IMG/VR virus record: IMGVR_UViG_3300025728_000349
Coordinates: 1 to 43,520 of that record
Reading direction: 5' to 3' (one strand)
Source: a virus
Length of the DNA: 43,520 nt
The notes under the pieces: generated by a model
The model's input: only the letters and a program-made list of their open reading frames with translations
Database searches by the model: none
What the model was told of the DNA's origin: nothing
Program-made: the position numbers and the translations under genes
In this document: positions 7,090-14,163 of the stretch, piece by piece
Position numbering within the stretch: position 1 is the stretch's first letter
How the letters are laid out: every line of letters begins with the position of its first letter

Positions 7090-8203
7090 TAGTTCCACTC
7101 CATAATACTGGATGACTGCTCACCGGTTGCGGCGGTCAGGGGCTCATTGATTAATACGTGCATGGTTGCCCACGCGAGGTCGGCGTGACTGGCTTCCTCG
7201 GTGCGGCTGGCCTCATAGGTCGAGCTGCGGCCGCTGCTGGTCATGGTTTTACGAATCGACATAAACGACTGCGTGGGGTCGGTCGCGCTGACGTCGTACT
7301 CGAGGCACCCGCGACGAATGGTGTCTTTGGCTTTGAGCACCATTGAGGTTTTCATTTCCGGCGTGTAGCGGATTTCACGCGCTGCCGGGTAGAACGAGCG
7401 CACCAGCTGGAAGACGCCCTGACCGAGCCCGGTCGCATCGATGCCGATATACTCGACGGTATATTTCTGCGTGAGCTCGCGGATGGATTCGGCCTGCTGA
7501 GCAAAGTCCATCCCTTTCCACTGGTGGCGCTCGAGGATGCGGAATTTGCCACCGGCAACGACCGGCGGCGCGATGACAACACAACCGGCACTGTCGCCCT
7601 GTAATGACGGGTCGTAGCCAATCCATACCGGACGGTGACCGAATGGCCGGTCGGCGAATGGCTGGTAGTCCTCCCATTTTTCGAGGCTGTCGACCATGCA
7701 GCGCTGGAGCTCTTCGAACGGGAAGACCGACGCTTTATCGTCGACGAACTCGCACATAAACAGGTTGCGGAACTCTTCGACGCTGTTCTCGCGCTTCAGC
7801 GTATCGATGTTAAACAGGGTGCACCCTTTGGCGAGTGCGTCCTCGATGGTGACAATCTGCCGCCACTGGCCGTCCGGGCAAGCGACGCCCTTCGCGAGTG
7901 CGGCGTGACTGATATCGATATCGACACGCTCGCTCTTGTCTGTGCGTCCCTTGTTGAACTGTTCGCCAGACCAGAATTGATAGGCACCGTGTGCCAGCGA
8001 TGAGGGGGTCGAAAAATAGGTCGTGCGTAAATGCTCCTGTGACGACATGCCACCGGCGACGCGCTTCAGCTTCTGGAAGTTGGGGATCCAGAATATTTCA
8101 TCGACATACAGGTCGCCGTTGTGACTCTGTGCCGTATTGGCGTTGGTACCGAGAAACATCAGCTCGGCACCGTTATTGCCGAGAACAATCGGGTCGCCGG
8201 TGA
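7089..8203 (-). pseudogene. P: Terminase large subunit, C-terminal fragment (P2 gpP)
   Basis: Homology to gpP begins at FTGDPIVLGNNGAE, which corresponds to about residue 223 of the 591-residue prophage 2 terminase, and runs to the normal C-terminus. The Walker B strand (YVDEIFW) and nuclease aspartates (GYDPSLQGD; IGIDATGLGQG) remain. The N-terminal helix-turn-helix and the Walker A region (SRQIGATW in prophage 2) are lost. The frame continues to 8312 only because it is open antisense to the S fragment, so the apparent 407-residue product has about 36 spurious leading residues. No ATPase activity is expected. Confidence 0.88.
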
Positions 8204-8205
8204 AA

Positions 8206-8469
8206 GCGAAAAAAGGCCGGGTTAAGCGGGAAATGTTCGCAAAGCTCCGCACCAGTCGCTTTATGAAAGCCACGGCGGGAAATGACGCGGCGGTCGTGGA
8301 ATTTACCGGCAAGGTGCAACGGATGGTGAATGTGCATCAGTACGGCCTGAAGGATAAGCCTGGGCCTGATAGAGCCGAAGTAATATATCCATCAAGAATT
8401 TTATTAGGTATTAATAGTAAAGATTGTGACATGATTACCGATGTGATCATTGGGGATTTAACAAGGTGA
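8206..8469 (+). pseudogene. S: Virion morphogenesis/tail completion protein, 3' fragment (P2 gpS)
   Basis: The plus-strand frame encodes KKGRVKREMFAKLRTSRF, then a VHQYGLKD motif and an SRILLG motif, ending IGDLTR. These are the C-terminal landmarks of P2 gpS. About 88 codons remain of roughly 150. It is joined tail-to-tail with the terminase fragment at about 8203-8212, so the deletion took out the 5' part of P, all of O, N, M, L, X, lysis genes and R, and the 5' part of S. Confidence 0.78.
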
Positions 8470-8478
8470 GATAATAAC

Positions 8479-9216
8479 GTGCGTGAACTATTTGGGAGTA
8501 TGTTAACTGGTTTTATTCATGGCGTTTTTTTTTGCAAGCTTAAAAAAATAATAATCTGGCTTAGGCCTTTTTCATTTATAAATATTGTTTTTTATATTTT
8601 TTGTGTTCTTTGCTTTACTTTTTTTATTTTTTTCTTAGCTCGACTATTCATGAATGCTGAGGGAGACCACTATGTCAGTTTCGTTGCTCTTCTGGCAGCA
8701 ACAGCAACGCTTACAACTCTAATATATAACCTCAGGCGTCATATGTCCGAGGATTATTTTAAAGATGGCAAAGAGTATCTGAAGCGTGCCTATGAAGTTC
8801 TTGAACCTAAAATCGGAGAGAAAGCCCCCCCAAATGATAGAATGACATGGCTTACAGCAGCTAGATTCATTGGTATTGCCAATCGATTAGGTAATAAAAT
8901 AATAATGGATTCACATAAGGAGTCATTTCTTGAGGAACAAGAATTTTGGAAGTCCAAACTTCGAAATATAATTAAGGATTTTGTGTGGGATTACTATTGT
9001 GATGGGGTTGGTAAATTTAAAATTTGGACTCCCCATGATCGTGAACCTATTGCAGAACCATCAATTTACGCCATTCATAAGTTTATTGAATGGAATGATG
9101 ATTATACCGATCCATTACCAGACATTAGGTTTTCCAATCAAGAATTGGAAAAACTTAGAAGGCATTTTCCATCATTGGCTCAGCTCCTTTCTCAAGTGCA
9201 AGGTAATAGAAATTGA
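8479..9216 (+). CDS. Two-span membrane protein of unknown function, S-V accessory slot
   Basis: A 245-residue protein with two strongly hydrophobic stretches near residues 31-57 (INIVFYIFCVLCFTFFIFFLA) and 65-83, then a soluble C-terminal region of about 160 residues rich in charged and aromatic residues. The GTG start has AAGGTGAG nine bases upstream, inside the end of the S fragment, so it may be translated from the late transcript as well as from its own. It is AT-rich and clearly foreign to the late genes. It occupies the position of P2 orf30, between S and V. A strong terminator follows. Function unknown; a membrane effector or sensor of a defence module is one possibility. Confidence 0.75.
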   Translation: MRELFGSMLTGFIHGVFFCKLKKIIIWLRPFSFINIVFYIFCVLCFTFFIFFLARLFMNAEGDHYVSFVALLAATATLTTLIYNLRRHMSEDYFKDGKEYLKRAYEVLEPKIGEKAPPNDRMTWLTAARFIGIANRLGNKIIMDSHKESFLEEQEFWKSKLRNIIKDFVWDYYCDGVGKFKIWTPHDREPIAEPSIYAIHKFIEWNDDYTDPLPDIRFSNQELEKLRRHFPSLAQLLSQVQGNRN

Positions 9217-9252
9217 GCTGTAAATATGAGGTTTAAATCGTTTATTGTTAAT

Positions 9253-9284
9253 ATGCCATCATACCTAATGATGGCATGTTTTTA
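9253..9284 (+). terminator. Strong rho-independent terminator after the S-V membrane gene
   Basis: ATGCCATCAT (9253-9262) pairs perfectly with ATGATGGCAT (9268-9277), five-base loop, followed by GTTTTTAA. It insulates the membrane gene from the convergent HEPN gene that ends at 9304. Confidence 0.85.
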
Positions 9285-9303
9285 ACCACTAGCTTTAATT
9301 GAG

Positions 9304-10053
9304 TTATAATAAAGCATTTTTAGGGAGGTCATCCAAGAATCTTGATAATTTCCTGTTGTAATCAACCTCATCGAATCCAAATAATGAAAAGTAATAAATA
9401 GCTCGAATCAAAGTCTTTCCGCAAAATTCTACCACGTTAAAACTTACGTTCTCAGTTGTTGATGAGCCATGAATTATGTTTGATCGGGCAGTATAAAGCT
9501 CTAATGCCTGCTTACCAATAGCATTATCAACCCCTAAATGAGTGATATTTAAATTTGATACCCTTTTGCAGAATGTATCTGTTATATTTCCATCTTTAAA
9601 AATAACTATTGCCTCTATAGAAATAACTAGTTTTTGTATTTTCTGCTGGATATCTCTTTCAATTACTGCCTCGCCATACCACATTAGAGCGCGTTCAAGG
9701 CGTTCAATCACTCTTGTTTTTGGTGTGGATTTTGAAAGGATCATTTCTGGTATTTTCATAGATAGGTTAATAATATTACCTGCAAGTTCTTTACCAATTA
9801 AAAAGTTGCTCCAAAACTCCTTTGATCTAGAGTGCTCAATAGCGAAACTATATCTTGTGGATTTAGTGAATTTATTTATATTATCGGAATGCAAGTGAAA
9901 ATCAAATCTATGTCTGCGAGCTTCACCAAAGGAAAGCAATGGTATTGCATTGACGGATTGAGTTGAACCAAATAATCTAATTATATTCAAAGTTGCATCT
10001 CGAGCTTTTTCTGCTAGACCATAAGCAAATAACTCGGTGCATTTCATCTTCAC
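9304..10053 (-). CDS. Apea-like HEPN-domain protein, C-terminal portion of a frame-interrupted gene
   Basis: The open frame gives 249 residues from a GTG at 10053. It carries the Apea-like HEPN landmarks: an RLERALMWYGEA helix near residues 118-129, a VISIEAIVIF helix near 143-152 and the RNase-type motif R190-SNII-H195 followed by GSS. The R-x4-H motif is the catalytic signature of HEPN ribonucleases. The frame stays open to about 10113 without a start (…DVNYWLEIKV…), so the true N-terminus lies upstream in another frame. Adding one A to the A7 tract at 10092-10098 and one to the A7 tract at 10228-10234 gives a continuous 458-residue protein with the upstream frame. HEPN RNases are common effectors in abortive infection. 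Confidence 0.75.
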   Translation of the reverse strand: MKMKCTELFAYGLAEKARDATLNIIRLFGSTQSVNAIPLLSFGEARRHRFDFHLHSDNINKFTKSTRYSFAIEHSRSKEFWSNFLIGKELAGNIINLSMKIPEMILSKSTPKTRVIERLERALMWYGEAVIERDIQQKIQKLVISIEAIVIFKDGNITDTFCKRVSNLNITHLGVDNAIGKQALELYTARSNIIHGSSTTENVSFNVVEFCGKTLIRAIYYFSLFGFDEVDYNRKLSRFLDDLPKNALL

Positions 10054-10195
10054 TTTAATTTCAAGCCAGTAGTTAACATCATAAAGTCTTGTTTTTTTGA
10101 AAGCGATAATTCATCAGCTACGTCATCTAAATTCTCGATCGGGACGAGGCGAATGTTAGCGCTCAGATCAATAGCTTCATCAAGATTAAAAATTG

Positions 10196-10678
10196 TTATC
10201 GGGAATCTAAATGTATGTATTGAAATATTTTTTTAAAAAATGAATTTTTTTTGTTAAGTATGTTCTTGACTTCATCAAAAAGGAATGCCCACTGATCTCC
10301 ATGCTCATCATTGATATCAATGAATCTATCTAGGTCGTTGTTCAAATATTCATACAGGGTCTCTTCCATTAGTGATTTCAACTCAAATGGAATACAGGGG
10401 ATATTATTTGATTTTTGTACTACATCCAAGATTGCTGTCATTAATTTATAGGAACGTTCGGAGTAATGAAGTTGGTAAAAGCAATGCACCCCTCTTTTTC
10501 TTTTCTCTTCCATTATTACAGTAAGGTGCCTGGGCGCATTAATGGTTGTAAGAATTAAATTGGCTTTTTGTATTTCTGCCAGATAAAGCTGGTGATTGTT
10601 TCTAAAAAAGATGTCGGTTTGAAGAAACTCGCGAAGTAACAAAGTAATTTTCTCTTTGAATTCATTAGATATCACCAT
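10196..10678 (-). CDS. N-terminal portion of the frame-interrupted HEPN gene
   Basis: A 160-residue open frame starting MVISNEFKEKI, mostly helical, ending shortly after a homopolymer-rich stretch (T8 at 10245-10252 and T7 at 10228-10234 on the plus strand). By itself it is not recognised. With one extra A in the 10228-10234 tract it reads on through ISIHTFRFPITIFNLDEAID into a middle segment open to about 10098, and with a second extra A into the HEPN domain. I therefore read 9304-10678 as one gene of about 458 codons that is either pseudogenised, slippage-dependent, or wrongly called at homopolymers. If read as it stands it is a separate small protein. Confidence 0.6.
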   Translation of the reverse strand: MVISNEFKEKITLLLREFLQTDIFFRNNHQLYLAEIQKANLILTTINAPRHLTVIMEEKRKRGVHCFYQLHYSERSYKLMTAILDVVQKSNNIPCIPFELKSLMEETLYEYLNNDLDRFIDINDEHGDQWAFLFDEVKNILNKKNSFFKKIFQYIHLDSR

Positions 10679-10839
10679 TATTCATCTCCTTCATGTTTAT
10701 TTTTAATTATCCTAGGTATGATCTTTAAGACATTGTAAATACTACTCTATCCTCCAAGAATATTCATGCCTTGTTGTACTGACTTTCATACATATGAATA
10801 GGTTTGTAATCCATCGCTGGTAGCTGCATTCTTTTTCTC

Positions 10840-11475
10840 ATGAATATATTAACGAAAATCCAAGATCTCGCGCGGTTGTTGCGCAATCTAATCCGCACTG
10901 GTGTTATCGTCGAGGTTGACCTTGATGGCGGGCGCTGTCGTGTGCAGACCGGCGGCATCGTTACCGACTGGCTTCAGTGTCTGACCACCCGCGCCGGTCG
11001 TTCTCGTTCGTGGTGGGCTCCATCAGTGGGCGAGCAGGTCTTACTGCTGGCCGTTGGCGGCGAGCTCGATACCGCCTTTGTGCTGCCCGGTATTTTCTCT
11101 GACGACCACCCCGCGCCGTCGGCGTCGGCCGATGCATTTCACATCACCTTTCCTGATGGGGCGGTTATCGAGTACGAGCCGGAGACCGGCGCGCTGACCG
11201 TGAGCGGTATTAAAACCGCCGATGTGTCGGCGTCGGATTCCATCACCGTCACGGTACCGGTTGTGACGGTTAAAGCCGAGACCCGCATCACCCTTGATAC
11301 CCCTGAAGTGGTCTGCACTAACAAGCTGAAAACCGGCACTCTTGAGGTGACTAAGGGCGGGGAGATGAAAGGCGATATCAAGCACACCGGCGGCTCGCTC
11401 TCTTCAAACGGAAAAGTGCTGCATCTGCATAAACACCCCGGCGACAGCGGCGGTGAAACCGGGACACCACTATGA
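10840..11475 (+). CDS. V: Baseplate spike protein, prophage 1 (P2 gpV)
   Basis: A 211-residue homologue of P2 gpV, the membrane-piercing spike. It has the N-terminal OB-fold (MIRTGxIVEVD-type start, RVQTGG, WWAPSVGEQV, TAFVLPGI), then the triple beta-helix repeats and the apex motif H195-L-H197-K-H199-PGDSGG that binds a metal ion in P2. It is full length (P2 gpV is 211 residues). It starts the retained V-W-J' block; 161 bases of AT-rich sequence separate it from the HEPN gene, which faces away from it. Confidence 0.93.
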   Translation: MNILTKIQDLARLLRNLIRTGVIVEVDLDGGRCRVQTGGIVTDWLQCLTTRAGRSRSWWAPSVGEQVLLLAVGGELDTAFVLPGIFSDDHPAPSASADAFHITFPDGAVIEYEPETGALTVSGIKTADVSASDSITVTVPVVTVKAETRITLDTPEVVCTNKLKTGTLEVTKGGEMKGDIKHTGGSLSSNGKVLHLHKHPGDSGGETGTPL

Positions 11476-11819
11476 CAACACGCTACACCGGCATGAACCG
11501 CGAGACCGGGCGCACCATTACCGACGCCGACCACATCCGTCAGAGCTGTGGCGATATCCTGCGCACACCGGTCGGCTCGCGCGTGATGCGCCGCGATTAT
11601 GGCTCGCTGCTGTTCTCCCTGATTGATATGCCGCAGACCGACGCGCTGAAGCTGCAAATCATGTGTGCCTGTTATATGGCGCTGCTGAAGTGGGAGCCGC
11701 GCATCAGTATCAGCTCGCTGACGGTTGAGCGTCAGTTTAATGGTCAGATGATTGTCGAGCTGCACGGCGAGACAAAAGACACCGGCCAGCCCCTTTCTCT
11801 AACCATTCCTGTGAGTTGA
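11472..11819 (+). CDS. W: Baseplate wedge protein, prophage 1 (P2 gpW)
   Basis: A 115-residue gp25-like baseplate component, the same length as P2 gpW. Landmarks are the IRQSCGDILRTPVGSRVMRRDYGS motif region and the C-terminal strands. Its ATG overlaps the V stop by four bases (ATGA), showing translational coupling in the late operon. Intact. Confidence 0.92.
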   Translation: MTTRYTGMNRETGRTITDADHIRQSCGDILRTPVGSRVMRRDYGSLLFSLIDMPQTDALKLQIMCACYMALLKWEPRISISSLTVERQFNGQMIVELHGETKDTGQPLSLTIPVS

Positions 11820-11823
11820 ATTT

Positions 11824-12181
11824 ATGGCAACCATCGACCTGAGCCAGCTCCCCGCGCCTGACGTTGTGGAAACGCTGGATTTTGAAACCATCCTTGCTGA
11901 GCGCAAAGTGACGTTTGTCTCTCTGTATCCTGAAGACCAGCAAGAGGCCATCGCCCGGACGCTCGCCCTTGAGTCTGAGCCGGTGACAAAGTACCTGGAA
12001 GAAAACGCCTATCGCGAGGTCATCTGGCGTCAGCGGGTGAACAATGCCGCTAAAGCGGTCACGCTGGCCTATGCCGAAAATAACGACCTTGACGTCATCG
12101 GCGCAAACTTCAACGTTGAGCGCCTTGTAATTACGCCCGCCGATGAATCGGCCATACCTCCTGTGGCGGCGGTGATGGAAT
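11824..12181 (+). pseudogene. J: Baseplate protein J, 5' fragment
   Basis: About 119 codons match the beginning of P2 gpJ (IDLSQLPAPDVVE, FETILAERK, ALESEPVTKYLEENAYRE, LVITPADESAIPPVAAVME). P2 gpJ is about 300 residues. After VME the frame changes to eight unrelated residues and stops at 12207, because a deletion has joined J to the end of gene D. Confidence 0.85.
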
Positions 12182-12250
12182 GGCTTCACGACGGCTGTAG
12201 AGCTTGAGGTTATGCTTTCCGGAGTGGAGTATGAAGAGGAGAGAGAGTAA
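12182..12250 (+). pseudogene. D: Last 22 codons of tail gene D
   Basis: In the frame starting at 12182 the sequence reads GFTTAVELEVMLSGVEYEE and then stops at 12250. It resembles the C-terminal end of P2 gpD and lies directly before ogr, where D ends in P2. It shows that the J-to-D deletion removed I, H, G, FI, FII, E, T, U and nearly all of D. Confidence 0.7.
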
Positions 12251-12315
12251 TGACTTCGCAAATTGCGAATTTTGGAGTGTGATTTTTTCTCTTTTTGAGA
12301 TTCTAGAGGTGCATC

Positions 12316-12537
12316 ATGTTCCATTGTCCGAAATGTCAGCACGCGGCGCATGCGCGCACCAGTCGTTATCTAAGCGAAAATACGAAAGAGCGTTATCACC
12401 AGTGCACTAATATTAATTGCAGTTGCACATTTGTGACAATGGAATCGGTGGAGCGCTATATTGTTACTCCCGGGATTGTCCTTCCAGCGCCGCCGCACCC
12501 GTCATCAAGTGGGCAAAACTCATTGCCTTGGCTATAA
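12316..12537 (+). CDS. ogr: Ogr/Delta zinc-finger activator of late transcription, prophage 1
   Basis: A 73-residue protein with the Ogr zinc site C4-x2-C7-x22-C30-x4-C35. P2 Ogr is 72 residues. It binds upstream of late promoters and contacts the RNA polymerase alpha subunit. The ATG follows AGAGGTGCATC. It is the last gene of the element before the terminator and att, as in P2, and appears intact, so it could in principle turn on late promoters of another P2-type phage in the same cell. Confidence 0.92.
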   Translation: MFHCPKCQHAAHARTSRYLSENTKERYHQCTNINCSCTFVTMESVERYIVTPGIVLPAPPHPSSSGQNSLPWL

Positions 12538-12542
12538 AACGA

Positions 12543-12567
12543 ACCCGCCACTGAGCGGGTTTTTTAT
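12543..12567 (+). terminator. Terminator after ogr, prophage 1
   Basis: ACCCGC, a six-base loop CACTGA, GCGGGT, then TTTTTATT. It ends the late V-W-ogr transcript before the att region. Confidence 0.88.
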
Positions 12568-12644
12568 TGTCATAAAATTGGGGAGTTAGTCATGATGCGA
12601 TGCCACAAAAAAACAGTGCGACGTTTTTGCGACACTTGGTATTT

Positions 12645-12675
12645 TAAAAGCAAAAAAACCACTCGCAGGAGTGGC
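12645..12675 (-). terminator. Minus-strand terminator just past the tRNA 3' end
   Basis: Read on the minus strand: CCACTC-CTGC-GAGTGG followed by seven T. It lies about 30 bases downstream of the CCA end of the tRNA fragment, within the phage right arm. When the att site is joined to a complete tRNA, this arm would supply the transcription terminator for the tRNA gene. Confidence 0.75.
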
Positions 12676-12703
12676 TTAATTACATGATTTTGAAGCGAAA
12701 ATT

Positions 12704-12748
12704 TGGTGGCCCCTGCTGGGTTTGAACCAGCGACCAAGCGATTATGAG
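12704..12748 (-). other. att core: 3' part of a tRNA-Ile2 (CAT) gene, junction of the two prophages
   Basis: The minus strand reads CTCATAATCGCTTGGTC, then GCTGG-TTCAAAC-CCAGC (T-arm), then AGGGGCC-A-CCA (acceptor and CCA). This matches E. coli ileX/ileY from the anticodon loop to the end as I remember them, apart from the T-loop bases. The 5' half of the tRNA is absent: the sequence on the other side (AACGATGTACC on the plus strand) does not form the anticodon stem. So this is an attachment-site copy left by integration, not a working tRNA. The gap 12568-12906 otherwise holds only phage attachment-arm DNA, including the inverted repeat GTTAGA/TCTAAC at about 12797-12820. Confidence 0.88.
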
Positions 12749-12906
12749 AACGATGTACCAGCTAATAAAATCAATGAGTTGCAATGAAATCATAAAGTTA
12801 GAAAACGAATGTTATCTAACTTTAATGAGGTTTTGAGTTCTGAGGGGACAAAAAGGGGGCACCTTTCCTCAGCGAACTACTTTGCTAGCATTCCAGAGAA
12901 TAGCGT

Positions 12907-14151
12907 CTAGTTATCCAGATATCCTTCCGGGAAAAAACTCTCATGCAAGGCTTGTAGTTCAATGTATTGATGATCGAAATCTATTGCTTCTCGAACTACA
13001 TTTAGGCCTAACTCGACAGAGTTTAGATTTAAATGAGTGTTTCCGTTTTTATATTCTTCATTTAATTTGCTGACTGTGAGGTCCTTAAATATTCCCCATG
13101 AAGTGAAATATAGTGGTTCCCAATTTGATTCAAGCTCTGCATTTATTCTATCCCAGGTTGTTAGTCCTTCAACTCTTGGACTGCATACATGTTCTAGGAA
13201 AGTAAAGGATGAGTTTAGAAGATTATTTAAACAAGCTCCATATCCATAAGGCGAATACTCCATGTAAATATCCACGTATTTTTTTGTAATGCTTGGGAGG
13301 TCATTGTAATGCGAGATTTCTGATGAGTGCATTATCCTTTCTAAACACTTGAATGGAGCAACGTTTATGACATGAATAAAATATGGTGACAAACCATACC
13401 CAATTATCTCCTTGCTCAAAAATGCAAATCCGTGGCTGTTTATTTTCTCCCCTTTTGTTGAGATGTTGTCTACACTTGCCATCATAAGATTAAGATGCTT
13501 ATGTAGTTCGGTTGGTTGTGGATTGTTACTTTGCTGAGTGTCGTCATATAAACAAATTGTATAGCCAGCAAGTTGTTGATCGCTGAACTTTTCGGCCGAG
13601 GAACCCTGAACTAGCAGTTTTATATCAATTACTTTGAGTGATATTTTTCCTTCATGAATTACAGGCTCAAGACAAAGAACGTTTTTATTTTGCCAAACTA
13701 TCGAGTTATATAGATGATGCTTTATTAATGTCGGCCAAGATGGTGAGACAATCACACTTATGATGTCACCATCAGATAGGCATTCTAATGATGATTTAAT
13801 TTCTGCTGAGTAAGCTGATATTTCCGTTCCTGCTTCTCGGGTAGTACCTGCGAAATTTTTAAGCTCAATAATTACTATCGCTTCTTTTTCAGGTGAGTAA
13901 GCAAGCAAATCTGGCTTTAGGATGTCGCCTTTTTTATTTGATATATTTTCATTTTTTGATATTACTTCTGTCAGATAAAGGCCGCTGATACATGAGGTAA
14001 AGCTATCTTTTATTTTTTGCTCTGGAGTGTTGCTGGGGATGAAATCATCTACTTCTTCTGTGTTTATTATTAATTCGCTGAGCCCTTCGACATCTTTGAG
14101 CTGGTCTTCCATCCAGGCTTGCATTTCACTTTCATTAACAAATATGGCCAT
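12907..14151 (-). CDS. PD-(D/E)XK nuclease-like cargo protein between att and int, prophage 2
   Basis: A 414-residue protein. Residues about 70-120 carry a PD-(D/E)XK-type core: KPD81-LLAY, a hydrophobic strand AIVIIE96-L-K98, then a helix with S/A/Y residues. The rest is unrecognised: an acidic N-terminal region and a helical C-terminal half of about 250 residues with aromatic patches (MEYSPYGYG). It starts 12 bases after the integrase stop and is probably cotranscribed with CI and int. It is much more AT-rich than the late genes. The family is unknown to me; a restriction-like antiviral nuclease is the leading idea, based on the core motif and the slot. Confidence 0.7.
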   Translation of the reverse strand: MAIFVNESEMQAWMEDQLKDVEGLSELIINTEEVDDFIPSNTPEQKIKDSFTSCISGLYLTEVISKNENISNKKGDILKPDLLAYSPEKEAIVIIELKNFAGTTREAGTEISAYSAEIKSSLECLSDGDIISVIVSPSWPTLIKHHLYNSIVWQNKNVLCLEPVIHEGKISLKVIDIKLLVQGSSAEKFSDQQLAGYTICLYDDTQQSNNPQPTELHKHLNLMMASVDNISTKGEKINSHGFAFLSKEIIGYGLSPYFIHVINVAPFKCLERIMHSSEISHYNDLPSITKKYVDIYMEYSPYGYGACLNNLLNSSFTFLEHVCSPRVEGLTTWDRINAELESNWEPLYFTSWGIFKDLTVSKLNEEYKNGNTHLNLNSVELGLNVVREAIDFDHQYIELQALHESFFPEGYLDN

Positions 14152-14163
14152 ATTAGCCCTCTC

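Larger units (their letters stand above)
1..12748. mobile_element. Prophage 1: deleted 186/P2-like prophage, left end outside the window
   Basis: Recognised by a P2-type prophage order: int, CI, cox, CII, cos, Q, P', 'S, V, W, J', 'D, ogr, att. The right end is the tRNA-derived att core at 12704-12748. Three junctions remove essential blocks: fil to dinI (near 3937), P to S (near 8206) and J to D (near 12181). Missing are replication protein A, scaffold, capsid, small terminase, lysis genes, most tail genes and the fibre. Integration functions, repressor, cos, portal, V, W and ogr remain. The left att copy is not in the window, so the start is open. Confidence 0.9.

Noticed and set aside
8203-8312. 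N-terminal part of an intact 407-residue terminase
   Set aside because: The leading residues are antisense to the S fragment, do not match terminases, and the Walker A region is missing.
10228-10252. Canonical -1 ribosomal frameshift site joining the two HEPN segments
   Set aside because: The codons TTT TTT AAA AAA ATA do not form an X XXY YYZ heptamer in the upstream frame, and a second shift at 10092-10098 would also be needed; homopolymer indel is the simpler reading.
11041-11765. Long minus-strand open frames opposite V and W
   Set aside because: They are shadows of well-supported baseplate genes on the plus strand.
12704-12748. A functional tRNA gene
   Set aside because: Only the anticodon loop to CCA part is present; the D-arm, 5' acceptor strand and 5' anticodon stem are missing.
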